In this document: positions 1 through 9,558 of the stretch, in pieces
Layout of the letters: each line of letters starts with the position of its first letter
Position numbering within the stretch: position 1 is the first letter of the stretch
DNA from: Nevskiaceae bacterium
GTDB lineage: Bacteria > Pseudomonadota > Gammaproteobacteria > Nevskiales > Nevskiaceae
Direction: 5' to 3'
Length of the DNA: 64,000 nucleotides
NCBI GenBank assembly: GCA_008012115.1
Contig: SSEB01000011.1
Coordinates: 174,804-238,803 of the forward strand
Translations under genes and position numbers: made by a program
Notes under the pieces: generated by a model
The model's input: only the letters and a program-made list of their open reading frames with translations
What the model was told of the DNA's origin: nothing
Databases searched by the model: none

Positions 1-213
1 GCGCTGGATCTGCTGCACCAGCGAGATGCCGTTGCCGTCCGGCAGGCGCATGTCGGTGATGCAGAAATCGAAGGCTTGCTGCGCCAGCAGCGCACGGGCG
101 TCGGCCAGCGTCGCGGCTGCGCGCGTCTTCAGGCCCATGCGCGACAGGGTGATCTCCACCAGTTCGCGGATGTCCGCCTCGTCGTCCACTATCAGGGCCG
201 TGGCCTTGTTCAT
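1..213 (-). CDS. pilR: PilR response regulator, N-terminal part (cut by window edge)
   Basis: Seventy-one N-terminal residues of an NtrC-type response regulator. The receiver domain begins MNKATALIVDDEADIRELVE, carries the acidic pair DD near residues 10-11, and has the phospho-acceptor aspartate in ITDMRLPDGNG. The sequence closely resembles Pseudomonas PilR, and the gene lies 6 bp downstream of a PilS-type kinase on the same strand. In that family PilR activates sigma-54 promoters, classically pilA. The AAA+ and DNA-binding domains lie outside the window, so the assignment rests on the receiver domain and its partner. Confidence 0.88.
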   Translation of the reverse strand, partial: MNKATALIVDDEADIRELVEITLSRMGLKTRAAATLADARALLAQQAFDFCITDMRLPDGNGISLVQQIQR

Positions 214-219
214 CGTCCT

Positions 220-1815
220 CTATCGCTTGTCAGTGCCGAACAGGATACGGAAGCACGCGCCCTGCTCCGGTGTTTGCGGCGGCACGTACAGCAGCCGCGC
301 CTGATTGTATTCGCATAGCTCGCGCGACAGATAAAGACCCAGCCCGGTGCCCTGGGGCGCGGTGGTGAAGAACGGCTCGAACACGTGCTCGAACAGTTCG
401 GTTGGAATGCCGGGGCCATTGTCGCGCACATCCAGCCAGGGCTGGCTGCTGTCGGCATCGCGGCCCGCACTCAGCAGCACCACGATATTGCGGCCGGCCG
501 CGTGCTCGAAACTGTTGTCCCAGAGATTGAACAGCACCTGCTGCAGGTGATCGGGATCGAAACGCACCTGCAGCTCCGTCGGCAGGTCGGCCAGCTCGAT
601 CGGCCGCGGTTGCTGCTGGAAACCCTCTTGGTAGAGGCCGGCGGTGCGGATCAGCCAACTCTTGAGCGGCAGGGTGGCCAGCTCGCGGGCGTCGCGCCGC
701 GAAATGTCGAGCACATCGCGCACGATCTTCTCGATGCGTGCGCCGTGGCGCTGGATCATGTCGAGCAGGCGCTGGTCCTCGCCCTGCAGGTGGCTGGATT
801 CGGCCAGCAGTTGCCCGGCATGGCTGATTGCCGCCAGCGGATTGCGGATTTCATGGGCGATGCTGGCCGACAAGCGGCCCAGCGATGCCAGTTTCATCTG
901 CTGGGCCTGCTCGCGCAGGGCAGCGGCATCTTCCAGCAGGATCAGCACCGGCGCCTGTTCGCCCCAGCCCAGGCGGGTGAACCGAGGCAGCACATCGACC
1001 ATGCCGGCGCGCAGTGGCTGCACATCGTGCGCGTCCCCGTCCAGCCAGCGCGCCAGCGCCAGTGCCAGCGGCGGGCTCAGTTCCTGCAGCGGCCGGCCGT
1101 TGGTCAGCAGCGTGCGCAGCAGGCGCTGCGCGGCGGCGTTGAAACTGCGCAGGCGCTGCTGGGCGTCAACCACCAGCACGCCCGTCTGCATGCTTTCGAT
1201 GATGTTTTCATTGAGTCGCGACATGCTGGCGAGATCGCTGCCGACGCGTTCGGCGAGGGCCTCGCTGCGGCGCGCGCGCATGGCCACGGTATTGGAGGCC
1301 ATCATGGTGGCGAAGAACATCAGGCCCAGCATGCCGGTGGCGGTGAACTCGGTGGCGGCGAAACCGATCGACGACTGGCGCAACAGTTCCTCGCCGAACA
1401 TGGTCAGCGTCGCCGCCGCCGACTGCACCAGCGCCAGCCGCGGTGTCAGCAGAATGGCGCAGGCGATGCCCGGCGTGATCAGCAGGATGCCCATGCCGTT
1501 GGGCACACCACCGCTGGTGTAGACCAGCAGGCCGATGGCGAAGGTGTCGACCGCGAACTGGATCTGCGCCTGCACCAGCAGACGCGGGCGACGCCACAGC
1601 AGCGGCAGCAGCAGGAGCAGCGCCGCCACCGCGTAGGTGTTGCAGGTGAATCGGAACAGCCGAGGCAGCGTCTGCTCGAAGATCACTAGGCTGTAGCCGC
1701 TTTGGTAGGCGACGAGCAGCGCGCTGATCAGCACCAGCCGGTAGAGCGAGAGCAGGCGCAGGATGCGCCAGTCTTCCGGCGCCTCTGGCACCGGGGTCGC
1801 CGGTGTGTGGATCAT
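220..1815 (-). CDS. pilS: PilS sensor histidine kinase
   Basis: A 531-residue membrane histidine kinase. The first ~190 residues contain about six hydrophobic segments. A PAS-like region follows (ESMQTGVLVVDAQQRLRSFN), then the dimerisation/phospho-acceptor domain with H321 in SASIAHEIRNPLAAI, then the ATPase domain with the N box NLWDNSFEHA, G1 DNGPGIP and G2 GTGLGLYLSRE. In the known family PilS senses major pilin in the inner membrane and phosphorylates PilR. The start MIHTPATP was chosen because it overlaps the end of the upstream small gene by 4 bp and removes a proline/arginine-rich extension. It forms a unit with the zinc-ribbon gene and pilR. Confidence 0.92.
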   Translation of the reverse strand: MIHTPATPVPEAPEDWRILRLLSLYRLVLISALLVAYQSGYSLVIFEQTLPRLFRFTCNTYAVAALLLLLPLLWRRPRLLVQAQIQFAVDTFAIGLLVYTSGGVPNGMGILLITPGIACAILLTPRLALVQSAAATLTMFGEELLRQSSIGFAATEFTATGMLGLMFFATMMASNTVAMRARRSEALAERVGSDLASMSRLNENIIESMQTGVLVVDAQQRLRSFNAAAQRLLRTLLTNGRPLQELSPPLALALARWLDGDAHDVQPLRAGMVDVLPRFTRLGWGEQAPVLILLEDAAALREQAQQMKLASLGRLSASIAHEIRNPLAAISHAGQLLAESSHLQGEDQRLLDMIQRHGARIEKIVRDVLDISRRDARELATLPLKSWLIRTAGLYQEGFQQQPRPIELADLPTELQVRFDPDHLQQVLFNLWDNSFEHAAGRNIVVLLSAGRDADSSQPWLDVRDNGPGIPTELFEHVFEPFFTTAPQGTGLGLYLSRELCEYNQARLLYVPPQTPEQGACFRILFGTDKR

Positions 1816-2009
1816 TCGGCGCAGCGGCCGCAGAGTCCCGAGCGGGAGAGGGCAGCCGCCGGCAGGTGGGTGCCGCATTTGGCGCAGCGGGCCATCGGCT
1901 CATAGCGCTCGGGCGGTGGCGGCTGCACGCGCTCGACATGGATGCGCACGCCGCGCAGGAGGCGCCAGACGATGAAGGCGGCGGCAGCGAGAAGCAGAAG
2001 ACGGAACAT
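1812..2009 (-). CDS. small membrane zinc-ribbon protein, PP0621 family
   Basis: A 65-residue protein with one N-terminal membrane segment (LLLLAAAAFIVWRLL) and a C-terminal pair of CxxC motifs (CAKCGTH and CGRC, about 18 residues apart), as in a small zinc ribbon. It overlaps pilS by 4 bp, so the two are probably co-translated. Small proteins of this design, annotated PP0621 family, are known next to pilS in Pseudomonas. Their function is not established. The start MFRLLLL places the hydrophobic segment at the N-terminus as expected for the family. Confidence 0.75.
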   Translation of the reverse strand: MFRLLLLAAAAFIVWRLLRGVRIHVERVQPPPPERYEPMARCAKCGTHLPAAALSRSGLCGRCAE

Positions 2010-2046
2010 GAAAACGCTTTCGACGACGGATTTGGGTGGATTGTAG

Positions 2047-2099
2047 GCGTCCGCCGACACGGCGTCTTGCGTCAGCAAGCGGGTGCGGGAGGCGGACGC
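2047..2099 (+). repeat. nested-hairpin repeat, copy A
   Basis: A perfect 9-bp outer stem (GCGTCCGCC / GGCGGACGC) encloses the conserved strands GACACGGCG and AGCGGGTGCGGGA. Between them is a small inner hairpin (CTTGC GTCA GCAAG). Two further copies in this window keep the conserved strands but have different, still complementary outer stems. It lies just upstream of the zinc-ribbon/pilS unit. Function unknown; it resembles REP-type palindromes in size but lacks a recognised REP signature. Confidence 0.75.
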
Positions 2100-2195
2100 G
2101 TGAAGCGCAGCTTGCCGCTTGGCGATGCTCGTTGTGTGCGGCTTTAAGAGACGCGCCAGTGCGGTGGTCGCGCGCCGAATGCTCTGTGGAACGGT

Positions 2196-2305
2196 CACCC
2201 GCTGATGCCGCAGGGTGTGATGATCTTGTTATATAAAATTATTCAAAAAATTTTCCTATCAATATTTTTTAACATCGTGCTGCAGTGATCTGCTCAGAGC
2301 GGGTG
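2196..2305. repeat. 110-bp AT-core element, copy 1
   Basis: Termini CACCCGCT and AGCGGGTG form an 8-bp inverted repeat. Each 32-bp outer arm is GC-rich. The 46-bp core, offset 33-78, starts GTTAT, ends AAC and is about 13% G+C. It lies between the divergent zinc-ribbon/pilS and sucCD units, 75 bp before sucC. No target-site duplication is visible. The AT-rich core could contain promoter-like hexamers for sucC, but that is speculation. Confidence 0.85.
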
Positions 2306-2380
2306 AGGCTTTTTTTGCCTATTGCCCTACCCTTCGACGACAATTCTGTTTTCCGAAGAACCGCAGCCTAGGGAGCCGGC

Positions 2381-3547
<1,167 letters not shown>

Positions 3548-3551
3548 GACC

Positions 3552-4421
3552 ATGAGCATCCTGATCGACAAGAACACCAAAGTCATCTGCCAGGGTTTCA
3601 CCGGCAAGCAGGGCACCTTCCACTCCGAGCAGGCGATCGCCTACGGCACCAAGCTGGTCGGCGGCGTGACGCCGGGTCGTGGCGGCAGCTCCCACCTCAA
3701 CCTGCCGGTGTTCAACACCGCGCACGACGCGGTGAAGGCCACCGGCGCCGATGCGACGATGATCTACGTGCCGGCGCCGTTCGCCGCCGACGCCATCCTC
3801 GAAGCCGCCGACGCCGGCATCAAGGTCATCGTTTGCATCACGGAAGGCATCCCGGTCAACGACATGGTCAAGGTGAAGGCCGCGCTGGCGGAGAAGAACA
3901 GCGTTCTGATCGGCCCGAACTGCCCGGGCGTGATCACGCCGGGTCAATGCAAGATCGGCATCATGCCGGGCCACATCCACAAGCCGGGCCGTATCGGCGT
4001 GGTCTCGCGCTCCGGCACGCTGACCTACGAAACCGTGCACCAGACCACGCAGAACGGCCTGGGTCAGAGCACCTGCGTCGGCATCGGTGGCGACCCGGTG
4101 CGCGGCATGGGGTTCATCGACGTGATCAAGCTGTTCGAGAAGGACCCGCAGACCGAGGGCATCATCATGGTCGGCGAAATCGGCGGCTCCTCCGAGGAAG
4201 AGGCGGCCGAGTACATCAAGAAGAACGTGAAGAAGCCGGTGGTCGCCTACATCGCCGGCGTCACCGCGCCTCCGGGCAAGCGCATGGGCCACGCCGGCGC
4301 CATCATTGCGGGCGGCAAGGGCACGGCGGACGAGAAGTTCGCGGCGCTGGAGGCGGCGGGCGTCAAGACCGTGCGCTCGCCGGCGGACCTGGGCGCCGCC
4401 ATGAAGTCGCTGCTCAAGTGA
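3552..4421 (+). CDS. sucD: succinyl-CoA synthetase alpha subunit
   Basis: A 289-residue protein, full length. The N-terminal CoA-binding Rossmann domain starts [20 protein letters not shown]. The phosphohistidine loop [14 protein letters not shown] is intact near residue 245. It forms the heterotetramer with SucC and carries the phosphohistidine intermediate. Its start codon lies 4 bp after the sucC stop. Two hairpins of a dispersed-repeat type follow the stop codon. Confidence 0.98.
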   Translation: MSILIDKNTKVICQGFTGKQGTFHSEQAIAYGTKLVGGVTPGRGGSSHLNLPVFNTAHDAVKATGADATMIYVPAPFAADAILEAADAGIKVIVCITEGIPVNDMVKVKAALAEKNSVLIGPNCPGVITPGQCKIGIMPGHIHKPGRIGVVSRSGTLTYETVHQTTQNGLGQSTCVGIGGDPVRGMGFIDVIKLFEKDPQTEGIIMVGEIGGSSEEEAAEYIKKNVKKPVVAYIAGVTAPPGKRMGHAGAIIAGGKGTADEKFAALEAAGVKTVRSPADLGAAMKSLLK

Positions 4422-4435
4422 CAGACGAGGCCCGT

Positions 4436-4508
4436 GATCCCCGCGCAAGCGGGGACTCGGCATCACCAAGGGCATAAGGCACTGGATTCCCGCCTGCGCG
4501 GGAATGAC
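4436..4508. repeat. paired short palindromes (ATTCCC-N8-GGGAAT type)
   Basis: Two hairpins lie in the sucD-nadE gap: CCCCGC GCAA GCGGGG, then ATTCCCGCCTGCGCGGGAAT. The second matches the general pattern ATTCCC-N8-GGGAAT, which is common among proteobacterial dispersed repeats and known as dRS3 in Neisseria. Neither has a T-tract, so they are not classical terminators. They could limit sucCD read-through or protect the mRNA 3' end. Confidence 0.6.
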
Positions 4509-4519
4509 GGGCAGTTTCC

Positions 4520-6181
4520 ATGTCGCAATCGCTGACCATCGCCGCCGCCCAGATCAATCTCTGGGTGGGCGACGTCGAGGGCAATGTCGGCAAGATCATC
4601 GAGGCGGCGCGCAAGGCTCGCGACGAGCTGCGCGCCGACCTCGTCGCCTGCCCCGAACTGTCGCTGATCGGCTACCCGCCGGACGACCTGCTGCTGCGCT
4701 CGGCGGTGCCGCACCTGATCGAGCGCGGCGTGCGGCGCCTGCTCGACGAGGTGCGCGGCATCACGCTGGCGTTCGGCCTGCCGGAATACGCGCAGGGGCA
4801 GCTCTACAACGCCGCCTACGTGATCCGCGATGGTGAAGTCCTGGCGCGCTACCGCAAGCAGGAGCTGCCGAACTACGGCGTGTTCGATGAACGCCGCCAT
4901 TTCAAACGCGGTCACGATGCCTGTGTCTTCACCCTCAAGGGACGCCGCATCGGCTTGACGATCTGCGAGGACATCTGGTTTCCGCAACCCGCCGCGCAGG
5001 CGCGCGCCGCCGGCGCCGAGATCATCCTCAATCTCAATGCCTCGCCCTTCCACGCCGGCAAGCGCGCCGAGCGCCGTCGCGCGCTCGACTCGCGTGTCGC
5101 CGAGAATGGCCTGCCGATCGTTTACGTCAATTGCGTCGGCGGCCAGGACGACATCGTGTTCGACGGCGACTCCTGCGCCTTGCGCTCCGATGGCAGCGTG
5201 GCGTTTTCGGCGCCGCCCTTCGAGGAGGGCGTGTATCCCATCCGCTTCGACGGCACCGTTCCGAGCGGTGCCCAGCACGAGGCCCTGAGCGAGGAGGCGC
5301 TGGTCTATCGCGCCCTGGTGCAGGGCGTGCGCGACTACGTCAACCGCAACGGTTTCCCCGGCGCCCTGGTCGGCATGTCCGGCGGCATCGACTCGGCGCT
5401 GGTCGCCGCCATCGCGGCGGACGCGCTGGGCCCGGAGCGGGTGTGGGGCGTGTCGCTGCCCTCGCGGTACACCGCCGACATGTCCAACGACGATGCGCGC
5501 ATCCAGGCCGAGCGCATGGGGATCCGCTATTCGCTGCTGCCGATCGAGCCGATGTTCCAGACGGTCACCGGCACGCTGGCGGAGACCTTCGCCGGCCGCG
5601 CGGTGGATCTGACCGAGGAGAACATCCAGTCGCGTTCGCGCGGCCTGCTGCTGATGGCGCTGTCCAACAAGTTCGGCCACGTGGTGCTGCCGACCGGCAA
5701 CAAGAGCGAGATGGCGGTGGGCTACGCCACGCTCTACGGCGACATGTGCGGCGGCTACGCGCCGATCAAGGACGTCTACAAGACGCTGGTGTACCGGCTC
5801 TGCCGCTACCGCAACACGCTGCCGGCCCCGGCTTCACTCGAAGCCGGTCAGCGCCGGGGCGGGCCCCAGGGGCCCGTGATTCCCGAGCGCGTGCTGACGC
5901 GTCCGCCGTCGGCGGAATTGCGGCCGGATCAGAAGGACTCCGACTCGCTGCCGCCCTACGAGGTGCTCGATCCCATCCTCGAGGCCTACGTCGAGAAGCA
6001 GTTGTCGATCCCGGAGATCGTTGCACGCGGTTTCGCCGAGGCGGATGTGCGGCGCGTTGCCAGCTTGGTGCGGCGCGCGGAGTACAAGCGCCGCCAGGCA
6101 GCGCCCGGCCCCAAGGTCACCGCCTGTGCCTTCGGGCGCGAGCGGCGCTATCCGATCACGGCGGTCTACGGCGATATCTGA
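4520..6181 (+). CDS. nadE: glutamine-dependent NAD+ synthetase
   Basis: A 553-residue two-domain enzyme. The N-terminal half is a nitrilase-type glutaminase with the Glu-Lys-Cys triad regions (CPELSLIGYPP, RKQELPNYGVFDE, LTICEDIW). The C-terminal half is the ATP-pyrophosphatase synthetase domain with the P-loop GMSGGIDSALVAAIAADALG and the conserved tail RPPSAELRPDQKDSDSLPPY. It amidates nicotinate adenine dinucleotide to NAD+, using ammonia released from glutamine. A short glycine/arginine-rich insertion (LEAGQRRGGPQGP) precedes VIPERVLTRPPS. The gene is convergent with bamD. Confidence 0.95.
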   Translation: MSQSLTIAAAQINLWVGDVEGNVGKIIEAARKARDELRADLVACPELSLIGYPPDDLLLRSAVPHLIERGVRRLLDEVRGITLAFGLPEYAQGQLYNAAYVIRDGEVLARYRKQELPNYGVFDERRHFKRGHDACVFTLKGRRIGLTICEDIWFPQPAAQARAAGAEIILNLNASPFHAGKRAERRRALDSRVAENGLPIVYVNCVGGQDDIVFDGDSCALRSDGSVAFSAPPFEEGVYPIRFDGTVPSGAQHEALSEEALVYRALVQGVRDYVNRNGFPGALVGMSGGIDSALVAAIAADALGPERVWGVSLPSRYTADMSNDDARIQAERMGIRYSLLPIEPMFQTVTGTLAETFAGRAVDLTEENIQSRSRGLLLMALSNKFGHVVLPTGNKSEMAVGYATLYGDMCGGYAPIKDVYKTLVYRLCRYRNTLPAPASLEAGQRRGGPQGPVIPERVLTRPPSAELRPDQKDSDSLPPYEVLDPILEAYVEKQLSIPEIVARGFAEADVRRVASLVRRAEYKRRQAAPGPKVTACAFGRERRYPITAVYGDI

Positions 6182-6296
6182 GCGATCGCGCCTCGCGCGG
6201 CTTGCAGCCGCCGACGCGGCGCCGCGTCATCATCCTCAGCGGCCGGAGGCCCGGCCATCAAGCCATGCGGCGGCGCAGCCACCGCGTAACGGGTGG

Positions 6297-7532
6297 TTAC
6301 GGCGTCGCCGCGGGTTTCGCGGTGTCCGGCGCCTGCGGGCTGGCGGGGGAGGCTGGCGCCGCCGGCGCCTTCTGGTCGGCGGCCGGCGTGGCGCTGTCCG
6401 CCTTGGCTTTGGCGGTCGCGTCGTCGTCGTACGGCTCCATGTAGATGCGGAAGCCGTCGCCACGAATCTCGTTGTCCTTGGCGGCTGGCGCGGCAGCGGC
6501 TTTGCCGCTGGCGTCGGTTGCGGGCGCAGCCGCGGGCGCCGGCTGGGTCGGAATGATCAGGGTCGGACCTTCGACTTCCTGGCTGCCCGGCGTGAACAAC
6601 TGGCGCAGCCAGCTCTTCTTTTCCGGCTTGGCGTCACCCGTCTGCGCCGCTGGCGGCGGTGGCGTGGCGGACGACGGGGTGGAACTGCCGAAGCTGAACC
6701 AGCCGGGCTTCTTGGCCGGCAGCGGATAGTCGCTCTGTTGCGGCGGCAGCGTACGCTGCACGGCGAGCAGCTTGGCGGCATCCGCGGCCTGCTCGGGCAG
6801 GCCGGCCTTGCGGTACGAGACCTCCAGCGCGGCCAGGGCATCGGTGGTGGCCGGAGCGCCCGGGTACTGCGACACGATCTGCTCGGCGCGCTTGGCGGCG
6901 GCGAGGAAGGCGCCGCGGCGCATGTAGTAGTCGACCACGTGCATCTCGTGGCGTGCGATGCGGTTGCGCAGGTCGATCATGTGCTGGCGCGCGTCGCCGG
7001 TGTAGCGGCTGGTGGGGTATTTCTGCGCCAGCAGCGAGAAGTCGTCGAAGGCGCGACGCAGGTAGCCGATGTCTTCCTTGGTGGCGTCGAGGCCCAGCGC
7101 ACCGGACAGACCTTCCTCGCGGGTGGAATTGATGAGACCCTTGAGGTACTGCACGTAGTCGGCGGCGGGGTGGCGCGGATGCTCCTTCAGGAAGCGGTCC
7201 GCCGAGACCAGCGCATCGTCGGCCTGATAGCTGCGATACTGCGCGTAGATGCGCTCGAGATCGGCCTGGGTCGCATACTCGGTGAAGGGAAAGCGCGTGG
7301 CGATGGCGTTGTAGCGGCTCAGCGCAGTGGAGAAGTCGTTGCTGTCGAGCGCCTGGCGCGCGTCCCGATACAATTCGTCGGCGGCCAGCCGCTGCTCCCG
7401 CGCCGCGCGTGAGTCCGGCTTGAGCGGGTTGTCCAGCGGTATCGGCTTGTCCTTCGCTCCGGAGGACGAACAGGCTGCGGCGGCGAGAGTCAGCGCGACG
7501 GCGATCGCGCGCAGCAAATGGGATGATTTCAT
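6297..7532 (-). CDS. bamD: outer-membrane assembly lipoprotein BamD with long C-terminal extension
   Basis: A 411-residue lipoprotein. The signal peptide has a lipobox ending AAAC (Cys near residue 21). TPR-like repeats follow (DELYRDARQALDSNDFSTAL, FPFTEYATQADLERIYAQYR, RYTGDARQHMIDLRNRIARH), matching BamD of the beta-barrel assembly machine. E. coli BamD is about 245 residues; here an extra ~150-residue Ala/Pro/Lys-rich tail follows, with two less biased islands (KKSWLRQLFTPGSQEVEGP and IRGDGFRIYMEPYDDD). The start was set at the signal peptide. It diverges from rluD across 37 bp, an arrangement conserved in many gammaproteobacteria. Confidence 0.9.
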   Translation of the reverse strand: MKSSHLLRAIAVALTLAAAACSSSGAKDKPIPLDNPLKPDSRAAREQRLAADELYRDARQALDSNDFSTALSRYNAIATRFPFTEYATQADLERIYAQYRSYQADDALVSADRFLKEHPRHPAADYVQYLKGLINSTREEGLSGALGLDATKEDIGYLRRAFDDFSLLAQKYPTSRYTGDARQHMIDLRNRIARHEMHVVDYYMRRGAFLAAAKRAEQIVSQYPGAPATTDALAALEVSYRKAGLPEQAADAAKLLAVQRTLPPQQSDYPLPAKKPGWFSFGSSTPSSATPPPPAAQTGDAKPEKKSWLRQLFTPGSQEVEGPTLIIPTQPAPAAAPATDASGKAAAAPAAKDNEIRGDGFRIYMEPYDDDATAKAKADSATPAADQKAPAAPASPASPQAPDTAKPAATP

Positions 7533-7569
7533 TGAACGGGAACGAATTAGTGAGCCGCGAGTATAGCCG

Positions 7570-8604
7570 ATGACCGACGCGCAAAAGCCTGCAGCGACGG
7601 GCGATGAAGAAGACCTGCGCCACAGCCGGGAGGTTCCCGACGAACTCGACGGCCAGCGCCTGGACGTGGCCTGCGCCAAGCTGTTCGACGCCTGGTCGCG
7701 GGCGCGCCTGCAGGCCTGGATCGGCGAGGGCCGCGTGCGTCTCAATGGCGCGCCGGCGGACAAGCCGCGCCTGCCGGTCCACGCCGGCGACCTGCTGGAA
7801 CTCGACGCGGAACCCGAGGCCGACGTCACCGTGCGGCCGGAGGCCATCGCGCTGGACATCGTGCATCGCGACAAGGCCATCGCCGTGATCAACAAGCCGG
7901 CCGGCCTGACCGTGCATCCCGGTGCGGGTGTGTCTTCCGGCACGCTGCAGAACGCCCTGCTGCATCACTTTCCGCAGACCGCGGCGGTGCCGCGCGCGGG
8001 TCTGGTGCACCGGCTCGACAAGGACACCTCCGGGCTGCTGGTGGTGGCGCTGACGCTGCCGGCGCACGCCAAGCTGGCGGCGGCGATTTCGGAGCACGCC
8101 TTCCGCCGCGAATACGACGCCATCGTGCACGGCGACATGGTGGCCGGCGGCACGGTCGATGCGCCCATCGGACGTCACCCGCGCGAGCGCGTGAAGATGG
8201 CGGTGCTGGAGCGCGGCGGCCGCGAGGCGGTGTCGCACTACCGCGTGCACGAGCGCTTCCCGGCGCATACGCACCTGCGTGTGCGGCTCGAGACCGGACG
8301 CACGCACCAGATCCGTGTGCACATGGCGCACATCAAGCATCCGATCATCGGCGACGCCACCTATGGCGGCGATGTCGTGCGCGGTCGCGGCATGGACGAC
8401 CGGTTGCGCCATGTCCTCAAGGCGTTTCCGCGTCAGGCCCTGCACGCGCGCGAACTGGAGCTGACGCATCCGGTCAGCGGCAAGCTCATCGGCTGGACGG
8501 CCGAGCCGCCGCAGGACATGCAGGACCTGCTCGCGGCGCTGCGCGAGGAAGCCGCCGCCAGCGCCGCGGCGGTCAGCAGCAAGGCCACCCGCTCTCGCGG
8601 CTGA
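7570..8604 (+). CDS. rluD: 23S rRNA pseudouridine synthase RluD
   Basis: A 344-residue protein with an N-terminal S4 RNA-binding domain (LDVACAKLFDAWSRARLQAW) and a catalytic pseudouridine synthase domain with its aspartate in HRLDKDTSGLLVVAL. The RluD-type tail RTHQIRVHMAHIKHPIIGD is present. RluD modifies helix 69 of 23S rRNA. Its 3' end runs into 110-bp element copy 2: the element's left terminus encodes part of the last residues (ATRSRG). It faces away from bamD and precedes pgeF, as in many relatives. Confidence 0.95.
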   Translation: MTDAQKPAATGDEEDLRHSREVPDELDGQRLDVACAKLFDAWSRARLQAWIGEGRVRLNGAPADKPRLPVHAGDLLELDAEPEADVTVRPEAIALDIVHRDKAIAVINKPAGLTVHPGAGVSSGTLQNALLHHFPQTAAVPRAGLVHRLDKDTSGLLVVALTLPAHAKLAAAISEHAFRREYDAIVHGDMVAGGTVDAPIGRHPRERVKMAVLERGGREAVSHYRVHERFPAHTHLRVRLETGRTHQIRVHMAHIKHPIIGDATYGGDVVRGRGMDDRLRHVLKAFPRQALHARELELTHPVSGKLIGWTAEPPQDMQDLLAALREEAAASAAAVSSKATRSRG

Positions 8605-8695
8605 TGCCGCGAACATTGTTATAAATTATTAATTATTTTTAAATTCGATATATAAAATACAACGATGCCGACGCCCTGGCTGCCAACAGCGGGTG
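8586..8695. repeat. 110-bp AT-core element, copy 2
   Basis: Exactly 110 bp. The left terminus lies inside the last codons of rluD. The 46-bp core (offset 33-78) begins GTTAT and ends CAAC. The right arm supplies the pgeF start codon and its first residues. The left arm contains a local 7-bp hairpin (TCGCGGC TGAT GCCGCGA). The element thus fills the whole space between two genes and overlaps both coding ends. Confidence 0.85.
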
Positions 8696-9438
8696 AGCCC
8701 CTTCTGCCGCTGCTGCGGCCGGACTGGCCGGCGCCGCCGCGGGTGCGGGCCTGTGTCACCACCCGCGCCGGCGGCGTCAGCGCCGGGCCCTACGCAACAC
8801 TCAACCTGGGCGTGCATGTCGGCGACGACCCGGCCGTCGTCGTCGCCAACCGCGCGCGGCTACGCGCTGCGCTGTCCCTGGACACGGAGCCCGTCTGGCT
8901 GCGGCAGGTGCACGGCGTGGCGGTGGCCCGCTTGCCGGCGCCGCCCGACACGCTGGAGGCGGATGCCGCCGTGGCCAGCGACGCGGGCGTGGTCTGCGCG
9001 ATTCTTACCGCCGACTGCCTGCCGGTGCTGTTCTGCGCCGACGACGGCAGCGCCGTCGGCGCCGCGCACGCCGGCTGGCGCGGACTGCTTGCCGGCGTGC
9101 TGGAGCAGACCCTGCGCGCGCTGCCGGTGCCGTCCTCGCGGGTGCTGGCCTGGCTGGGGCCGGCGATCGGGCCGCGCGCCTTCGAGGTCGGCCGGGAAGT
9201 GCGCGACGCTTTCGTCGGTGCCGATCCCGCTGCTGCGGCCGCGTTTGCCTCATCCGATGTCCATGGCAAGTATCTCGCCGACCTCTACGCACTGGCGCGT
9301 CTGCGGCTGCGCGCGGCCGGGGTGACACGCATCCACGGCGGCGGCGAGTGCACCCACGGCGATCGCGAGCGGTTCTTCTCCTATCGCCGCGACGGCGTCT
9401 GCGGACGCATGGCGACGCTGATCTGGCTGGCCGACTGA
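8665..9438 (+). CDS. pgeF: purine nucleoside phosphorylase / laccase-domain protein PgeF (YfiH)
   Basis: A 257-residue protein of the multicopper-polyphenol-oxidase-like (DUF152) family. The conserved metal/active-site motifs TADCLPVLF and AAHAGWRG and the C-terminal GGGECTHGDRERFFSYRRDG are all present. Members act on purine nucleosides and influence peptidoglycan fidelity (PgeF). No other in-frame ATG, GTG or TTG occurs before the conserved region LLRPDWPAPPRV, so the ATG inside the 110-bp element appears to be the real start. That adds about 12 residues (MPTPWLPTAGEP) relative to E. coli YfiH. Confidence 0.9.
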   Translation: MPTPWLPTAGEPLLPLLRPDWPAPPRVRACVTTRAGGVSAGPYATLNLGVHVGDDPAVVVANRARLRAALSLDTEPVWLRQVHGVAVARLPAPPDTLEADAAVASDAGVVCAILTADCLPVLFCADDGSAVGAAHAGWRGLLAGVLEQTLRALPVPSSRVLAWLGPAIGPRAFEVGREVRDAFVGADPAAAAAFASSDVHGKYLADLYALARLRLRAAGVTRIHGGGECTHGDRERFFSYRRDGVCGRMATLIWLAD

Positions 9439-9502
9439 ACGCGGCGGCTTGGGCGAGATGCCTTGCGGCCGCGTTCCGCGCTCTGTTAAAACGCAGGCTC
9501 AT

Positions 9503-9529
9503 CGCGACGCACCGATGCGGTGCGTCGCG
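9503..9529. promoter_or_regulatory. 11-bp inverted repeat upstream of the DUF1329 gene
   Basis: A perfect stem CGCGACGCACC / GGTGCGTCGCG with a 5-nt loop (GATGC) lies about 30 bp before the DUF1329 start codon. It has no T-run, so an operator for a dimeric regulator or a 5' leader hairpin is more likely than a terminator. No regulator gene is adjacent. Confidence 0.5.
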
Positions 9530-9558
9530 CCGATCCGGCCTGACCAGAGACGATTCCG

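Larger units (their letters stand above)
2010..2380. other. gene-free stretch between the pilS operon and sucC
   Basis: The only gap over 300 bases without a gene. It separates divergent transcription units. It holds one nested-hairpin repeat and one complete 110-bp AT-core element (both listed separately), then a 75-bp sucC leader with a GGGAG ribosome-binding site just before the ATG. No convincing coding potential was seen. Promoters for both directions are presumably here but no clear hexamer pair could be fixed. Confidence 0.6.
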
